Origin: Pararge aegeria
Taxonomy: Eukaryota; Arthropoda; Insecta; Lepidoptera; Nymphalidae
Length of the DNA: 64,000 bases
Direction of reading: 5' to 3'
Assembly: GCF_905163445.1 (NCBI RefSeq)
Contig: NC_053187.1
Location: 10,974,001 to 11,038,000, forward strand
Part shown: positions 47,722 through 60,441 of the stretch, one piece after another
How the letters are laid out: each line of letters opens with the position of its first letter
Numbering within the stretch: the stretch's first letter is position 1
Position numbers and translations under genes: made by a program
The notes under the pieces: generated by a model
The model's database searches: none
The model's input: only the letters and a program-made list of their open reading frames with translations
Told to the model about the DNA's origin: nothing

Positions 47722-49080
47722 TTTAGTTTCTTTTACTAAATTATCGTGATTGGACATGAAAGAAATATTTTATCTATCATTATTATGATTGTATACAAGA
47801 TAATTTTTCTTGACTTGCCCTTATATGTAAATATAAAAAGTCCTAGGTAGTTATTTCTTTAAATATTCTGTACATGTAAATGTAATCTAAGTATTTATTG
47901 TGTGTGTTAATTTAGCAGAAACTGATTCAATTTATTGTGTATCTGTCGACTGTCTTGGTGATTAATTATGTTACAATATGACTTTGAATGCTTAGAACAT
48001 GACACAAATTCATAGAATTTAGTTTCATAACTATTTTGCACAATAACATTTGATAAGATTTGTTGCTCATAACACCATTCTGGACCATTGTATATTATTT
48101 ATCAATATTGTTTTAGAATCCTTGCTATTCAGTATTAATCAGTGGTATCAATATAACAAGACTGATTTTGATTACTATTGTTTCCTTGTAGGCTATACTT
48201 ATGTTTGTTTATTTGTAATTATGTTTACATTCTCTGTTTAAAAGTTTAGGCCTTAGTTAATTGAATAGTTGAATTACCCGTTCTCACTGTACTGTAAATA
48301 ATCATTTAATTTTTTTTTTCATAAACATTAATGATTAATTATAATTAATGTTTATACAAAAAAAAGGCTATGATTCAATGAGCATTTATCAATTTAGTAT
48401 TAATTTCTTTACCAAACCCAAAAACCTGTAATAATATTCAGCATTGTCATCCTAAGATCAAAAATGTTACACAGAGGGCCAAGGCCTCCTATAATACGAA
48501 AGAGGGAAATTGTGTTATGTACTTAATATGCTATTATAATTTACATTACCTATTATCAGTACTTATACTCATAATTGTTAGCCAAAAAATGTGCCACTGA
48601 AATGTAAATTCAATTTAGTTTCATCATTTGAAGCGATCAGCTAAGTGGCAACTAAGTAACCTATAAGTTACCTATTTTTATGACAGCAATTCAGCATACG
48701 AGGTAAAAAAAATACAATACCTTTAGGTATAGAATACGTTATTTTTCATAGTTTTTAAACTTGAAGAGTATATTTGTACATTTTACCAAGAATTTGCTTA
48801 CAGTAGCCATCAATGTGTTAAGCATAGAATAAAATTATTAATTTAATTTTGCAAAAATTGCCATCCAATAGACCAACGATAAAATATTGGGTTAAATATC
48901 ACTGCCAGGTACGAATTGTGCTCATTTAACTTAATTCGTATTTTTTCTGTAAGTTTTTTTTGATAATTATCATACTATTTTGTATTTTTATGAGACAATT
49001 ATTATACATTTAATTTATTAAGTTGTGTTACTATTTATCGTTAAGAATAAATGATTCGATTTTTAATAAAATTTGTATAA
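47722..49080 (+). other. Probable 3' UTR of the receptor kinase gene
   Basis: AT-rich, stop-filled sequence with several candidate polyA signals: 'aataaaatta' near 48828, 'gaataaatga' near 49046 and 'aataaaattt' near 49065. Which is used cannot be told. A self-complementary patch ('aaacattaatgattaat') is at about 48322-48355. Confidence 0.4.
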
Positions 49081-49504
49081 TTTTATAACCGACGATAAAA
49101 TCTGAGATATTTGGAACTTTATCAAACCTATGAATATTTCACGTTTTCGAACAGGTAGCAGTTGACAGTAATTATTTTACCTTTAATGTTCTAAACGTTT
49201 ACCATAAAATGGGTAAAATGGAAAAGTTTGTAAGCTAACATTTCGCGAATGTGAAGTGAGATGTGCGCAGGGCGTTTTCACTGTTTTTGGACACAATGCA
49301 CTGGATGCAATAATCACTGAATGAGGAATCTGTATATTCTTAATTCTGAATATTTTCTGACGAACTAAATGTAAATTCGTCCACGCACCTCATACCATCG
49401 AAAACGGAATACCAAGTAGGTTTTCTACTTCTTACCTAAATCCAAAACCATTCGTGTAAGTTCCAGCTGTAACCAACTTCTAACTGAAAGCCAAGTTCTG
49501 TCAA

Positions 49505-49787
49505 TATAGGTTCAGTCTTTCCAGGCGTAAATAGTAGCCCATATTATCTTCGAAGTCCATAAGGTAGTGCATTTGTTATATTGATAATGTTTAGTACCTA
49601 TGTAGGTTAGTAAAATATAGTTTATTATATCTGTTTATATCAGCATCAGAATCAACGCTAGTGCATTAGGAAAAGTCCTGTAAGTTGAAAAAATAAGTCC
49701 ATAAGTACTTGCGAGATGATTCACGTTACATATGGACTTCGAAGATAATATGGGCTACTATTTACGCCTGGAAAGACTGAACCTATA
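49505..49787. mobile_element. Foldback MITE with perfect 57-bp arms
   Basis: 49505-49561 (starts tataggttcagtctttccag) is exactly complementary to 49731-49787, with about 170 bp of AT-rich DNA between. Arms this identical suggest recent insertion. The TA at each outer edge fits a Tc1/mariner-type target but is only two bases. No coding capacity. Confidence 0.88.
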
Positions 49788-50239
49788 AGTCAATTCAACT
49801 ATACGCTTGACCCGATATTTGACATGGACAAAAATAAATAACAGACAGACATTTTCTAGGAATAGGTTTATCCAACTTTAAAACTTAACGCATCCGTATA
49901 TAGTGTTTATTTAGATTCATCTGGTGTATCCTATCATCCTAAGAGTCATTATAAATCTCCTACTAACTACCTACCTACAAAGTAAAGATGAATTGGTGCA
50001 GAAAGATTTATAGCCGATTTCCTGTTGGCCTAGAACGGTGAAATCATTGATGGAAACGCTTAGCTGCACAGAGATGTTAATGACTTCAAAAGTAGGTACA
50101 TAAGAGTACTTATCAATGGTTGCCGTCTTAAGGATTAGGAGTATTTAATAACTCCTAGATTTTCGTATGTACACATTTGTTATAAAGACTCAAATCAGGA
50201 TTTAAACCTATTTCCCAAATCTAATCGCTATCCATCGAG

Positions 50240-51577
50240 ATTGGTCAGATTTTTTCAGACTATGTAGTGTGTTTATTACACTGCCTGACCGGGGTGAACG
50301 AAGAACTCAGTCTGGAAGCTCTTTGAGCCTTTAGTGTTAACTTCAAACTTGGTACGCCTCGTAAGAGACTAGGAGAAGGTTTTAGGGCGACGTAGCATTA
50401 TTACTATTAGATTAGACTGAAAGTCTATAGTATTCGTGGATGGGACCATATCTGGACCAATTAAGAAATCATGGAACACGCTGCTGCTGAGGTTGCATGT
50501 ATTCTATAGACTCTAGTCTTAGATATATGGCATAGGGATGTCGGTCGTTTTCAGTCAGATCTGGTAGGTATACTAGTGCTAGATCGAAGCCATCGAGTTG
50601 TGGAATGCGCTTCCTACGAACATACGGCAGTCACTGGCGATATTTTAAAAAGCCGGTAATTATTTGACCAACTGAAGGCGATGTTTAATAAGTAGTATTT
50701 ATTTACTTTTATCTAAGTATTTATTATATGGTATATATAGTTTATTAATAGGTTTTTTTTAAAATTCATTTGTGTATATTAGTTCATGTTGTTTAGTTAT
50801 TCGTATGTATTTATTTTATATTTTGTACCACCTGTAGTTAGTTCTCCTCTTTTTTTCCTAATTCTAAGGTTTCCTGGCAGAGATCGCTACTAAGCGATAA
50901 GGCCGCCTTTTGTATTCTACTTCTTATTTAATTCTCTTCTATTTTTATGTTTCTTTTTTTCTTGTATATTTCTTCATGTGGTGTACAAATAATGATTATA
51001 ATAATAATAGATATTTAGTATTGGATTGCCGGTCGTTTTCAGTCAGATCTGGTATTGTGCTCTGAGGCGGTGGAATCATCAATGACATCTGCCCCTGGTA
51101 ATTAGGTGGAATGAGGAATCCAGGAGGTGACAATTAAGATGTAATACTGAAAAATATTACAACTATTTTGTGAAGCTGTTCATTTAGTTAAGCAGATGGA
51201 CACAATAAAATATTGTAATCTACTTAAATACATACTTATCGAATAAGAAAATTCAGTTCTTTTAAAATTTTAATATTAAGGCGAACTTTAACTGTATATT
51301 TAATATGTGTGTATGTTTACCTATCTATAATTTGCTGAAATATTTATTAATTAGTTAGTTAGGTAGGTATATTTGCGTTATTTATTAGGTAAGCAAAACA
51401 ACTAATTCTTTGCGCAAAAAATGAGCCAGCCCTTCTGTTACCAGATGAGGCATTCAACCGCGTTCTAATGTCTCTCAAGATTTTTTGCACTTCGACTCCA
51501 TAGATCCCCTGGGGGCCCAAGATATCGACGGCAAACGGAACAAATATGTAACTCTCGTATATTTCTTTTTTCAGCAT
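50240..51577. mobile_element. Eroded LINE fragments upstream of TfIIEalpha
   Basis: 50590-50650 encodes an Ile-Glu-Leu-Trp-Asn-Ala-Leu-Pro-like segment, a typical end of LINE reverse-transcriptase proteins, followed by a long tail with 'gcagagatcgctactaagcgataaggccgc' split over 50878-50910 and 'gtggtgtacaaataatga'. The phrase 'gtcggtcgttttcagtcaga' occurs at 50539 and again near 51030. 51359-51577 on the minus strand reads as another LINE C-terminal remnant (Val-Pro-Phe-Ala-Val-Asp-Ile-Leu-Gly-Pro-Gln-Gly and Ala-Gly-Ser-Phe-Phe-Ala-Gln-Arg-Ile). Confidence 0.65.
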
Positions 51578-51811
51578 ACTTACCTTTTGTTAGGTAGGTA
51601 GGTTCATATCAACCGATATATATTGTATGTAGACCTATTAAAATTGTAATTTTTTTTCATAGGACCACTTGTGCCTTTATCGAATATTTCAGTAGCATAC
51701 TTTACTAAAAACTACATTGCCTACCTAGTTTAGGCAGGAGTTTGGTAGTATGTAGGTCTTAGACATTAAAAGTTTGTGTCACTGATTCCTATTTATCCGA
51801 TTTCAGGTATT

Positions 51812-54800
51812 ATGACCGAAGAACGATTAGTGACTGAAGTTCCCAGCAGTTTGAAACAACTTGCCAGGCTTGTTGTCAGGGGCTTCTACACAATCGAGGA
51901 TGCCTTGATTGTAGACATGTTGGTCAGAAATCCTTGTAAGTGAACAAACAAACCATACCTACGTATTTTAATAATAAACAAAGCAGCGAAGTGCATGAAA
52001 TGACCAATCAGAATTTACCATAGAAAGTTATTATTGTGGTATGTTATAATTTAATTTCATGTAAATTATAACGTTATGGCACGAATTCGCTTCAGAGAAA
52101 ATAGTGCGCATGCCACAAAACACAATCCCTTGTTTAACTGCAGTAAATACTCAGAAGGTAGGTAGGTACATGACACTTTTGCCCACGACTTCGTTAAAAA
52201 ATAATTTGGTCAAAATTAATAACTATAAATGTATAGGTATATGTCCAGAATAATACCAACATCAGTCTGTGACAAGTTTGTACAACAGTATTGGCATCAG
52301 TAATACAACTAATAATGTAGATTATGATCTTTTTTTAAGTTTGTTTTATTCTCTTAACATATCTCCTAATTTACTGGTTTCCAAGTCGTATGAGCGCAAG
52401 CATCGGGTACTGTTCAAAGAGTCATACTTAGAATGGTGTCCGATAAATAGCGGGGTGCCATAAGGTGACGTGTTGTCTCCTCGCCTCATTTCAATTTTCA
52501 TCAGTTCAATTCAATCAGCTCCGGGTTCCAAGGGAAAGGGCAAAGCTTTTCGATATTATAAGATTTGTCTGCGCCGGTTTTATTATACATTATTCAAAAG
52601 TTACATTAAAATAGACTCAGTGTTTTCTGAAAGGGTCAGATTTATGGTACCGATAGGTGGATGCTGGTGTGGCTGCATGATCATCATCAATATAGCCTAT
52701 AACAGTCCATTACTGGACTAAAAGCCTAGCAACGGAGGATTCTTGTGTGAAACTTCTATGTTAATTTATGTTTTAGGCATGAAGGAAGATGATATTTGCG
52801 AACTCCTAAAATTTGAACGGAAAATGTTGAGAGCTAGAATAGCTACTTTGAAAAATGATAAATTCATTCAAGTACGGCTCAAAATGGAGACTGGTAAGTA
52901 AAGCCTTGAGTCAAAATATACGCGTTCTTTAAACCCTATGTCTCGGAGAGGACGTTAAGAAATCAGTTCTTGTTATTATCTACCCGCATTAAAGTAGCGT
53001 AAGTAAGCGGCTATATATAGCGGTGAAAAGACGTTTGCCTAACAGTGAGATGTTAATAATCTGACAAGACCCCTTGAGAACGCCATATACGGCCATATAT
53101 GCGCCATATATGCGCTCCCGATTTCTCCCATGTAGTAGAGCTATATCCTAGGGCATGTTCCCAAAAGGAGAAAAGTTAATTGGTGAGGGTGTTGATAAAG
53201 TAGATCTATATGTAAAGTTATCTGGCGCAATACTACCTAGTTGGGAGCCCTTTACTAGATTTGCATGTTCGCAATCAGATTAGTTTTAGCTTGTCGAAAT
53301 TCTTTGGTAATAATTACCTAATTCTCCCTTTTTTAAAGCTAAGTTCATCCACACTTTAACACCCACAGTTCCTAGTGGAACTTTTGTAAAATACGGATCA
53401 GTAGTTGGTAGATACAGAATATACGACTTCAAAATAAGAAACATTCGATCTATTTTAAGTTTGTTTGATACTCGAGAACGGCTCTAAGCTGCTGAGATCA
53501 TTTTGACTTGGACAAAGCTTGTTTAACACATAGTAAACAAAGGCATAGAAAGCTCTTTAAATCGCAGCCTCAGTGAGCAAATTTAATACTTACTTAAGGT
53601 ACTTCATCTGTGACTTCTCGTAAATTTCAAGGTGCTGACGGAAAGGCTCAAAAGGTGAATTACTATTTTATAAACTACAAAACGTTTGTGAACGTGGTCA
53701 AGTACAAATTAGATCTCATGCGAAAACGCATGGAGACCGAGGAACGCGACGCCACAAGTCGCGCCAGCTTCAAATGCCCATCTTGTGGAAAAACGTTCAC
53801 AGATCTCGAGGTAATTACAAATTACCTACATATTTATTCCTAAACATACACAGGATTTTGTGAAGGAAGGTTTTGCCGTCACTGCAAACGGCATGACGCT
53901 GTCTATGCCGTAATGCTGGGCTATTTGCCTATAAAAATGAGCCCAATCTACGTTGCACTTACGACGTTGCACTTTCTATAGGGGCGGCAAATCAAAACTA
54001 ACTTGCCAGCAAAATCACTCCATCATAATAATTTCAGTGGGCGAAATATATATTTCTTTATCAGAATTTGCAAAGTTTTTTTTTACTATACCTGGTCTCT
54101 AAGATAGTAAAATGTCTGCGGGTTTGATTAACCAAGAGCATTCTTGTCCTCCCTCCCCTCATGATAATTTCTATCTTACATGTAGTTACCTACAGCGTAC
54201 CCATAATTAGGGCAATCCCCGTAAAAAAATAACCCTCCAGTAATCTCTGTTTTTAAAAACAGAATGTTTAACAAGACTTAAATCAGGACCGCTTCTTTCT
54301 TCTGCAACCTAGGATTTGATTATAATTGTTGTTGGATTCACCGGAGTAAACAATCTTAATTTTATTTCAGGCTGATCAGCTATACGATATGATGACACAG
54401 GAATTCAGGTGCACTTTTTGTAGTCAAATAGTGGAAGAGGACCAGTCCGCGCTCCCGAAGAAGGATTCGAGGCTGTTGTTGGCGAAGTTCAACGAACAAC
54501 TGGAAACTCTTTACATATTACTAAGGGAAGTTGAGGGTATCAAGTTGGCACCCGAGATATTGGAACCCGAACCTGTGGACATCAACACAATCAGAGGGTA
54601 AGTTTTGATATACAGGATGGCCGGTCAGTTGACGTCATTAAAAAAATTTAGGTCCGGTATGTTGTGGGGAACCCGAATCACCCCCATGTATGTTCCGCGA
54701 TTATATATTTGGAGTTATGATTTTTTTTCGATTTTTTGAGGAATTTCGACATGACCATCATTTCTAAAAAAAAGCAAATATTTTTTTTTGAATCTGAATT

Positions 54801-57800
54801 TTCATGAGTTGTACTTTTATGCATTAAATAAACAGCTTCGTAGCTTTGATGAAAGTTATGAAAATGTTGGTCTAAAGTAATAATTCACGGAACTTAAATC
54901 TCATCTTTGTCTGCCTTATTCAGTTATTTGACTGCTACGATTGCTGTCACTAATTTCAGCCGATCCTGCAATAAATTCATGCCCTAATGCCCGTTTTCAC
55001 TAAACCTAGGAAACGCTTAAATAAGATGCCTAATGATTTGATTGATGCGTAGAGAATAATTCGGCGGTGCGTTGTGTTTAAGGAAGTGGTAAACGGACAC
55101 TTGACAGATGGAAAAAATACACAATCCGTTATTAAATACTTAAGAAAAATCAATAATATGATGATACAAACACAAAATGGTACCACACCTTGTGGATAAA
55201 ATTCTAGACTTGTTCGGTTGTATGAGTTGTTTAGTAAAAACGATTGGTGAAAGGTAAATGTGTGAGTAGGAATCTTCTTTGAGTATGCGTTACTTACTTC
55301 GGCATTGTTTGTCGTTTGTGAAAACGGGCATAAGTCTCTGTCGGGGATTACCCTGAAACCGTTGCGTGTTGTCTACTTCATTTTTTAATTCTTACGTGAA
55401 GCAGTTCTACGGACTAGACTACATTACAAAGGGCCTTAGGCTGCAACCTTGCCTGGTGGTAAATGATGATGCAGTCTTAGATGGTAGTGGGCTCACCTGT
55501 TAAGGGTATAGCAGTTATATTTTACCTATATAGAATCTTCTTAACGGAACGCTAAATCGTTAAGCAGCACGACTCTTTCGGTACAGTGGTAACTAGCCAC
55601 GGCCGAAGCCTAGACCAGAAAAATTACAGATGTTACAAACTGTGCCAGGGTTAATTATTAATTCCCTAAAGCTGGACAGGTGTACGATTTTCAAGGTTCT
55701 TTAACTTTTCTTCGTGTTCAGAGAGCACGTTAACTAAGAATTTTAGTTATGTTTTTCAAACTCTTTAAGCCTTAAATCCCTCGCCTATTGTCCTATACCT
55801 GTCTCCAACTCTGGGACATTAATAAAGCTGCTGCTTAAGATAAGAATGAAATTTGACCCATCTATAAAACCCGACGGCCGATTGGCGCAGTGGGCAGCGA
55901 CCCTGCTTTCTGAGCCAAGGCTGTGGGTTCGATTCCCACAACTAGACAATGTTTGTGTGATGAACATGAATGTTTTTCAGTGTCTGGGTGTTTATCTATA
56001 TATTATAAGTATTTATGTATATTATTCATATAATTATTCATCAGTCATCTTAGTACCCATAACACAAGCAATGCTTACTTTAGGGCTAGGTGGCGATGTG
56101 TGTATTGTCGTAGTATATTTATTTGTTATTAATTTATTTATAACTGGAGACTCTAAGGATGGGAGATATCAGAGATCGAAAAAAATAGTTCTTTATTAAA
56201 CATTCGTTAAACGTCTCAGGTTAACATCAAAGCAGCCATTGAACAGGCCATCTGGCGACCAATGGTCAGGCGAGGCCACACGCAACCAAGGTCTGGCCGT
56301 GGAAGAAACCAGAGTGGATGTGACCATCGGCGATGCGGATAACGCGTCTGATTCTGCCACGCAGCGCAAGGAACGGCCAGTATGGATGGTGGAGAGTACC
56401 ATCGTCACCAACGACCAGGTTTGCCTTACTATATATATATATATCATAATCCAGTAGTTGCAAACAACGCAACAAGATTTGCTGGCTCGCAATCGAGGTT
56501 TCGTTTTATATCAAGTAATAAAAACAAAGTGGAACTAATGGAACTCTTTTAACAGTCGCAAATCCTGTACTTCTAAATTGTTTCTTACAAACGTTCAGAC
56601 AAAGGTCCGAGCTAAAGAATTGACGCAAGTTCGAACTTTAATACTATGCTTATAAGGTCTATTTTTCCTGTGTATTTTGGCTCCTCGATTGCCAGGGACC
56701 AAATCTTGATATTGCCATGCAGTTTAAGGAACGACAAGCATTGATGGTGAAATATTATCACCAACGATCCGTTTGCTTACATTTATCCAGTGATGCTAAA
56801 TTTTGTTTTCCGATTTATCTTTGAACACGTGCTAAAAACTTACCTTCGTGCTTTACTTTAAGTACATTATTAGGGCTTAGCATGCGTGGCACGGGATATT
56901 TTTGCCTACCCATTACTTGTATTGTTTCTATAGCGATTGACGAGATAAATGGTCGATATAATTTTCTCGCGGTGCGTATGCTAACCCTACATGTGGATTT
57001 ATGGCAGTCATTGAATGTTATTCTTCTAGTATTGTGATAATGACTGGACCCTGGAGGTATTTTTGGATCTCCTAAGTCTCATACGAGACTTAAATGTTTT
57101 GAAAATGCACTCGTATTTGCATTAAAAATAAACCTCCGACACAGTATAATTTGAATTATTTCTTGAAAACTACTCATAAATTAAATAAGCTAATCATTCA
57201 AAATGCTTATCAATTTAATAAATGCGCGGGCGCTGATCGAGTTATAGTTATCAACAGTTTTATTATTTACCCGCTTCCTAATATATTAAGAGATTATTAC
57301 GATATCACTAGAAACAACATTTTTGAAGCAAAATCAAATGAAAATAAATTTGACGTTGTGCCTTTACTGAGAAGTATTTAAATTCAAAATTCATTTATTT
57401 CAAGTAGGCCTAGTGCATAAGCACTTTTGAAACGTCAAGTTAATCTTTTTGTGGTAGTACCACGGCCAGTTGATTCTACCGAGAAGAGCCGGCAAGAAAC
57501 TCAGCAGATTGATCGTTTTCCACATTTTGGTTTGCTAACTTGTACGAACTACGAAATGTGTTTTGGTACATACATTGCGAGCATGACCACTGTTGTTCCG
57601 TTTTATTTTAATATTTAAGTACCTAATCTGTTATTGAAGAGGAATGTGCAGTACCCTGACAAGTCGACAAGGTCTTAGGGTGCGAAGAACCTATAAAATA
57701 TTTTATATTTTGTTTCAATAAATAAATAATAACATAACTTTACAGTTTAACAACCTTCATAAATTTTCTATTTTGTGAGACTTTGAGAGATAAAAGTGGA

Positions 57801-60441
57801 GTGATTAGAGCCTTGACACATGGTCTGAAGGATATTTGTCAGACATTTTGATCAGCTACCATGTTTACTACACTCATAATAATTATAACATTGTCAGGGC
57901 GACAGCGTGCACTCGACGGACGCTGCTCTGGAGAAGGCGGCCAGCAACGCTGCCAATACCAAGACCACTGGCAAAGAGAAGAACGACGACATTATGTCCG
58001 TGCTGTTGGCCCACGAGAAACAAAACACTGGTAACTGAGCTATTATCATCATCATATCAACCGATTATAAACCCACTACAGGGCACGGTTCTCCTCCCAC
58101 AAAGAGAAGGGTGTAGGCCGTAGTCCACCACGCTGGCCCAATGCGGATTGTTGGACTCCACAAACCTTTGAGAACATAAGGGACAACTCTCAGACATGTA
58201 GGTGTCCTTACGATGTTTTGACTTCACCGTTAAAGCAAGTTATATTTGAATGGTTTAACAGCGCATATAACTTAGAAAAGTTAGAGGTGCGTGCTGGGAT
58301 TCGAAGTCGCAGTTGAAGCCGAAGTCCTAACCACTATTATCGTTTTTTTTTTACTTTAGCTGTTGTTTGTAGGTACTACCTACTTAATGCGTTCCTCACA
58401 TTTTTCAACTGGTAATTTATAAGAAGTACCTAGTAGTAGAACTTTTTTGACAGAGCACGTCCGAGGAAGTACACGCTTATTTCTGCCGCCGAACTGCATT
58501 GCTGTTCCGATCTTAAGGGCTTGGTTGACCGAGTAATTGACCGAGCAAGCACATGAGCTTAACACTTTGCATCATCATCATCATATCAACCGATAGACGT
58601 CCACTGCTAGACATAGGTCTTTTGTGGGGAGTTCCAAATTCCACGTTTTGTGCCCGGCGGCTACCTGCGACGCGCCTAATGTCGTCCGTCCTCGTCCGGG
58701 GTCGACCAACACTGCGCTTACCAGTGCGGGGCTGCCATTGGAACCCCAACGTCCATCCCTCCTCCGAACTATGTGCCCGGCCCATTGCCACTTCAGCTTC
58801 GCGACTGGTTGATCTATGTCGGTAACTCTGGTTCTTTTACGAATCTCCACATTTCTGATTTGATCATGTAGAGATAGCACTTCTGCCTCAGGTTAATGAA
58901 CACAGAACGGCATTTTTTATGGCATGGCCCTACGAATTGTTGCTAGGTTTGAAGGATGATTTCCCACTTATCAACAAGTGGGATATTTGCTTAGGCTGTT
59001 GTTGCTTTAAAAAAAAGCAATAACATGACCTTGGTAATAATATAGTATGGACTATTTAATAGTTCCGTCAATAATGCACAATTTGATGCACGAATCCTTT
59101 CCCTATCGTAAGATAGGGAATGTCGCTGAGGATTCGTGGAATGATCCGACTAACTTACCCATCATCGTCAATAAATGCAACTTGATGGGAATTGTGAGAG
59201 ATGAGCGGAGCTTTTAAGCAACCTTATCATTGAGAATTTCATTAATTTAAAGTAACCTTATAAATTACTTTTAACATAATGTTTAACTATGATAAACATT
59301 TCGCTTTGAATAGTTATGTATTTCAGTTTCGTGCAATTTTCAGGTAATACTGCTGTTAACACCCTGAAGGGTGCTGAACCAGATAGCTCGGACTCCAGTG
59401 ACAATGAATCCAAAGATCCATATAAGCTCAAAGATGAGCTAGCTGCCGTTGGTGAGTCGACCTTGTATTTTGGAAAACTTTCCTTAGTACGGGATGCGTT
59501 TTTTGCGATTTTTATATGACTATTCAATCGGAAACTTACTGAAATTTTGCAAAGAGATAACTTGCATCCTATAGAACAAAGTAAACTTATTGACCTGAAA
59601 AACACAACCGACCTACCGCAGGATTAAAGGAAAGAAAGAATAACTTATTTTTATATTGCACCACACATGACAAAATCAATGACATGTATGGATGTTATGT
59701 ATGGCATGTATTCCCTGACCCCAGGGAATACATGCCATACATAACAACAGTATGTACCTATACCTATACTCAGTTATATCAATGCCCGGTTTAACTAACG
59801 TCGAATTATGCAATGCCTTACTAAGTCTCGGGAGATTCCAAGACAAACATGTACGTTTTACCAATCAATTTTCACTAGGCAACTCATACAACCTAACTTG
59901 TCTATGATTCTTGCTACAGGTTATTTGAGTCGGTATTATATTTTTCGTTACGTTATTAAAAAAAAAAAAAGATTTTTTATTTTTATTTGACGAGTGTGAA
60001 TTTACGAATTTTGTAAACATTACGCACCGCGAAATCGGTATCGCGTAACTTTTGATGGTTTCTCACGTTGTTAGTCATTATTTAGGCCTAACCATTAAGC
60101 ATCCGATTTAAGAGTTTCCTAGATTTAGTGAAAACGGCCAGTAGAATTTAGATTGTTACAATTCGGTTGTACTGACACAAATTTGTAATCTAAATTGAGA
60201 AGTCTAAATATAGTTCAGTAGTTAGTTAGTAACGAAACGTTATTAATTCATAACGTAATTTGCAGCCGAAATGGAAAGCGAAGATTCCGAAGTCGAAGAC
60301 AACGCTCCTACAGTGTTGGTGAACGGCAAACCGGTGTCGCTGACTAGTGTAGACGATGACGTCATTGCGCGCATGTCTCCCACCGAGAAGGAAACCTACA
60401 TACAAGTGTATCAAGAGTACTATAGCCATATGTACGACTAA
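51812..60441 (+). CDS. TfIIEalpha: Transcription initiation factor IIE subunit alpha
   Basis: Large TFIIE subunit; in the nucleus it joins the RNA polymerase II preinitiation complex and recruits and stimulates TFIIH. Eight exons: 51812-51935 (coding part; exon starts 51807), 52777-52893, 53632-53810, 54371-54597, 56220-56418, 57898-58030, 59344-59451 and 60266-60441. All are in frame and give 420 residues (fly and human about 430-440). The N-terminal winged-helix domain spans about 12-110. A C4 zinc ribbon has Cys129-x-x-Cys132 and Cys154-x-x-Cys157, split by intron 3. The central Lys-Glu-Arg-Pro-Val-Trp and the acidic Ser/Asp/Glu-rich segment, then the C-terminal helix ending Tyr-Tyr-Ser-His-Met-Tyr-Asp, fit the family. 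The acceptor 5 bp before the ATG means an upstream leader exon not located. PolyA signal at about 60462. Introns hold more than ten repeats. Confidence 0.96.
52640..52745 (+). mobile_element. LINE tail fragment in TfIIEalpha intron 1
   Basis: 'atcatcatcaatatagccta' and 'aacagtccattactggacta' match the widespread LINE tail. Just upstream, 52400-52500 has an open frame with a Pro-Arg-Leu-Ile-Ser-Ile-Phe-like stretch that may be LINE-derived. Confidence 0.55.
54988..55330. mobile_element. MITE, family D, with TAA target duplication, intron 4
   Basis: Ends TGCCCGTTTTCACTAAAC and its near-complement GTTTGTGAAAACGGGCA. Directly flanked by TAA on both sides, fitting a 3-bp target as in PIF/Harbinger elements. 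It has 343 bp with no coding capacity. Confidence 0.8.
55425..55650 (-). mobile_element. SINE, family C, inverted, in intron 4
   Basis: Reverse complement of the family at 31229: 'gatgatgcagtcttagatgg', 'gggctcacctgttaagggta', 'ggaacgctaaatcgttaa' and 'ccacggccgaagcctagacc'. Confidence 0.75.
55872..56130 (+). mobile_element. tRNA-derived SINE, family A, in intron 4
   Basis: Near-complete copy: 'gacggccgattggcgcagtg', B box 'gtgggttcgattcccaca', tail 'cagtgtctgggtgtttatct' to 'gtcgtagtatatttattt'. It ends about 90 bp before the exon 5 acceptor. Confidence 0.9.
57385..57640 (+). mobile_element. LINE 3'-tail copy in intron 5
   Basis: 'attcatttatttcaagtagg', 'gcacttttgaaacgtcaagt' and 'ttctaccgagaagagccggc' match 35095-35345 block for block. 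Confidence 0.75.
58040..58880. mobile_element. Two LINE tail or ORF fragments in intron 6
   Basis: 58040-58260 is the 'gtagtccaccacgctggccc' tail family. 58555-58880 on the minus strand is the end of a LINE ORF: Lys-Trp-Gln-Trp-Ala-Gly-His-Ile-Val-Arg-Arg at about 58765-58800, then in shifted frames Arg-Thr-Gly-Lys-Arg-Ser-Val-Gly-Arg-Pro. It is the best-preserved copy of the element also seen at 17260-17600. Confidence 0.78.
59694..59745. repeat. Perfect 24-bp hairpin, 4-nt loop, intron 7
   Basis: 59694-59717 (starts gttatgtatggcatgtattc) is exactly complementary to 59722-59745 around 'accc'. It lies about 40 bp left of a family D MITE. Confidence 0.85.
59783..60140. mobile_element. MITE, family D, in intron 7
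   Basis: Left end TGCCCGGTTTAACTAACG and right end 'tttagtgaaaacggcca' are diverged inverted repeats matching 54988-55330. An A run and T run sit inside. It ends about 125 bp before the last exon. Confidence 0.7.
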
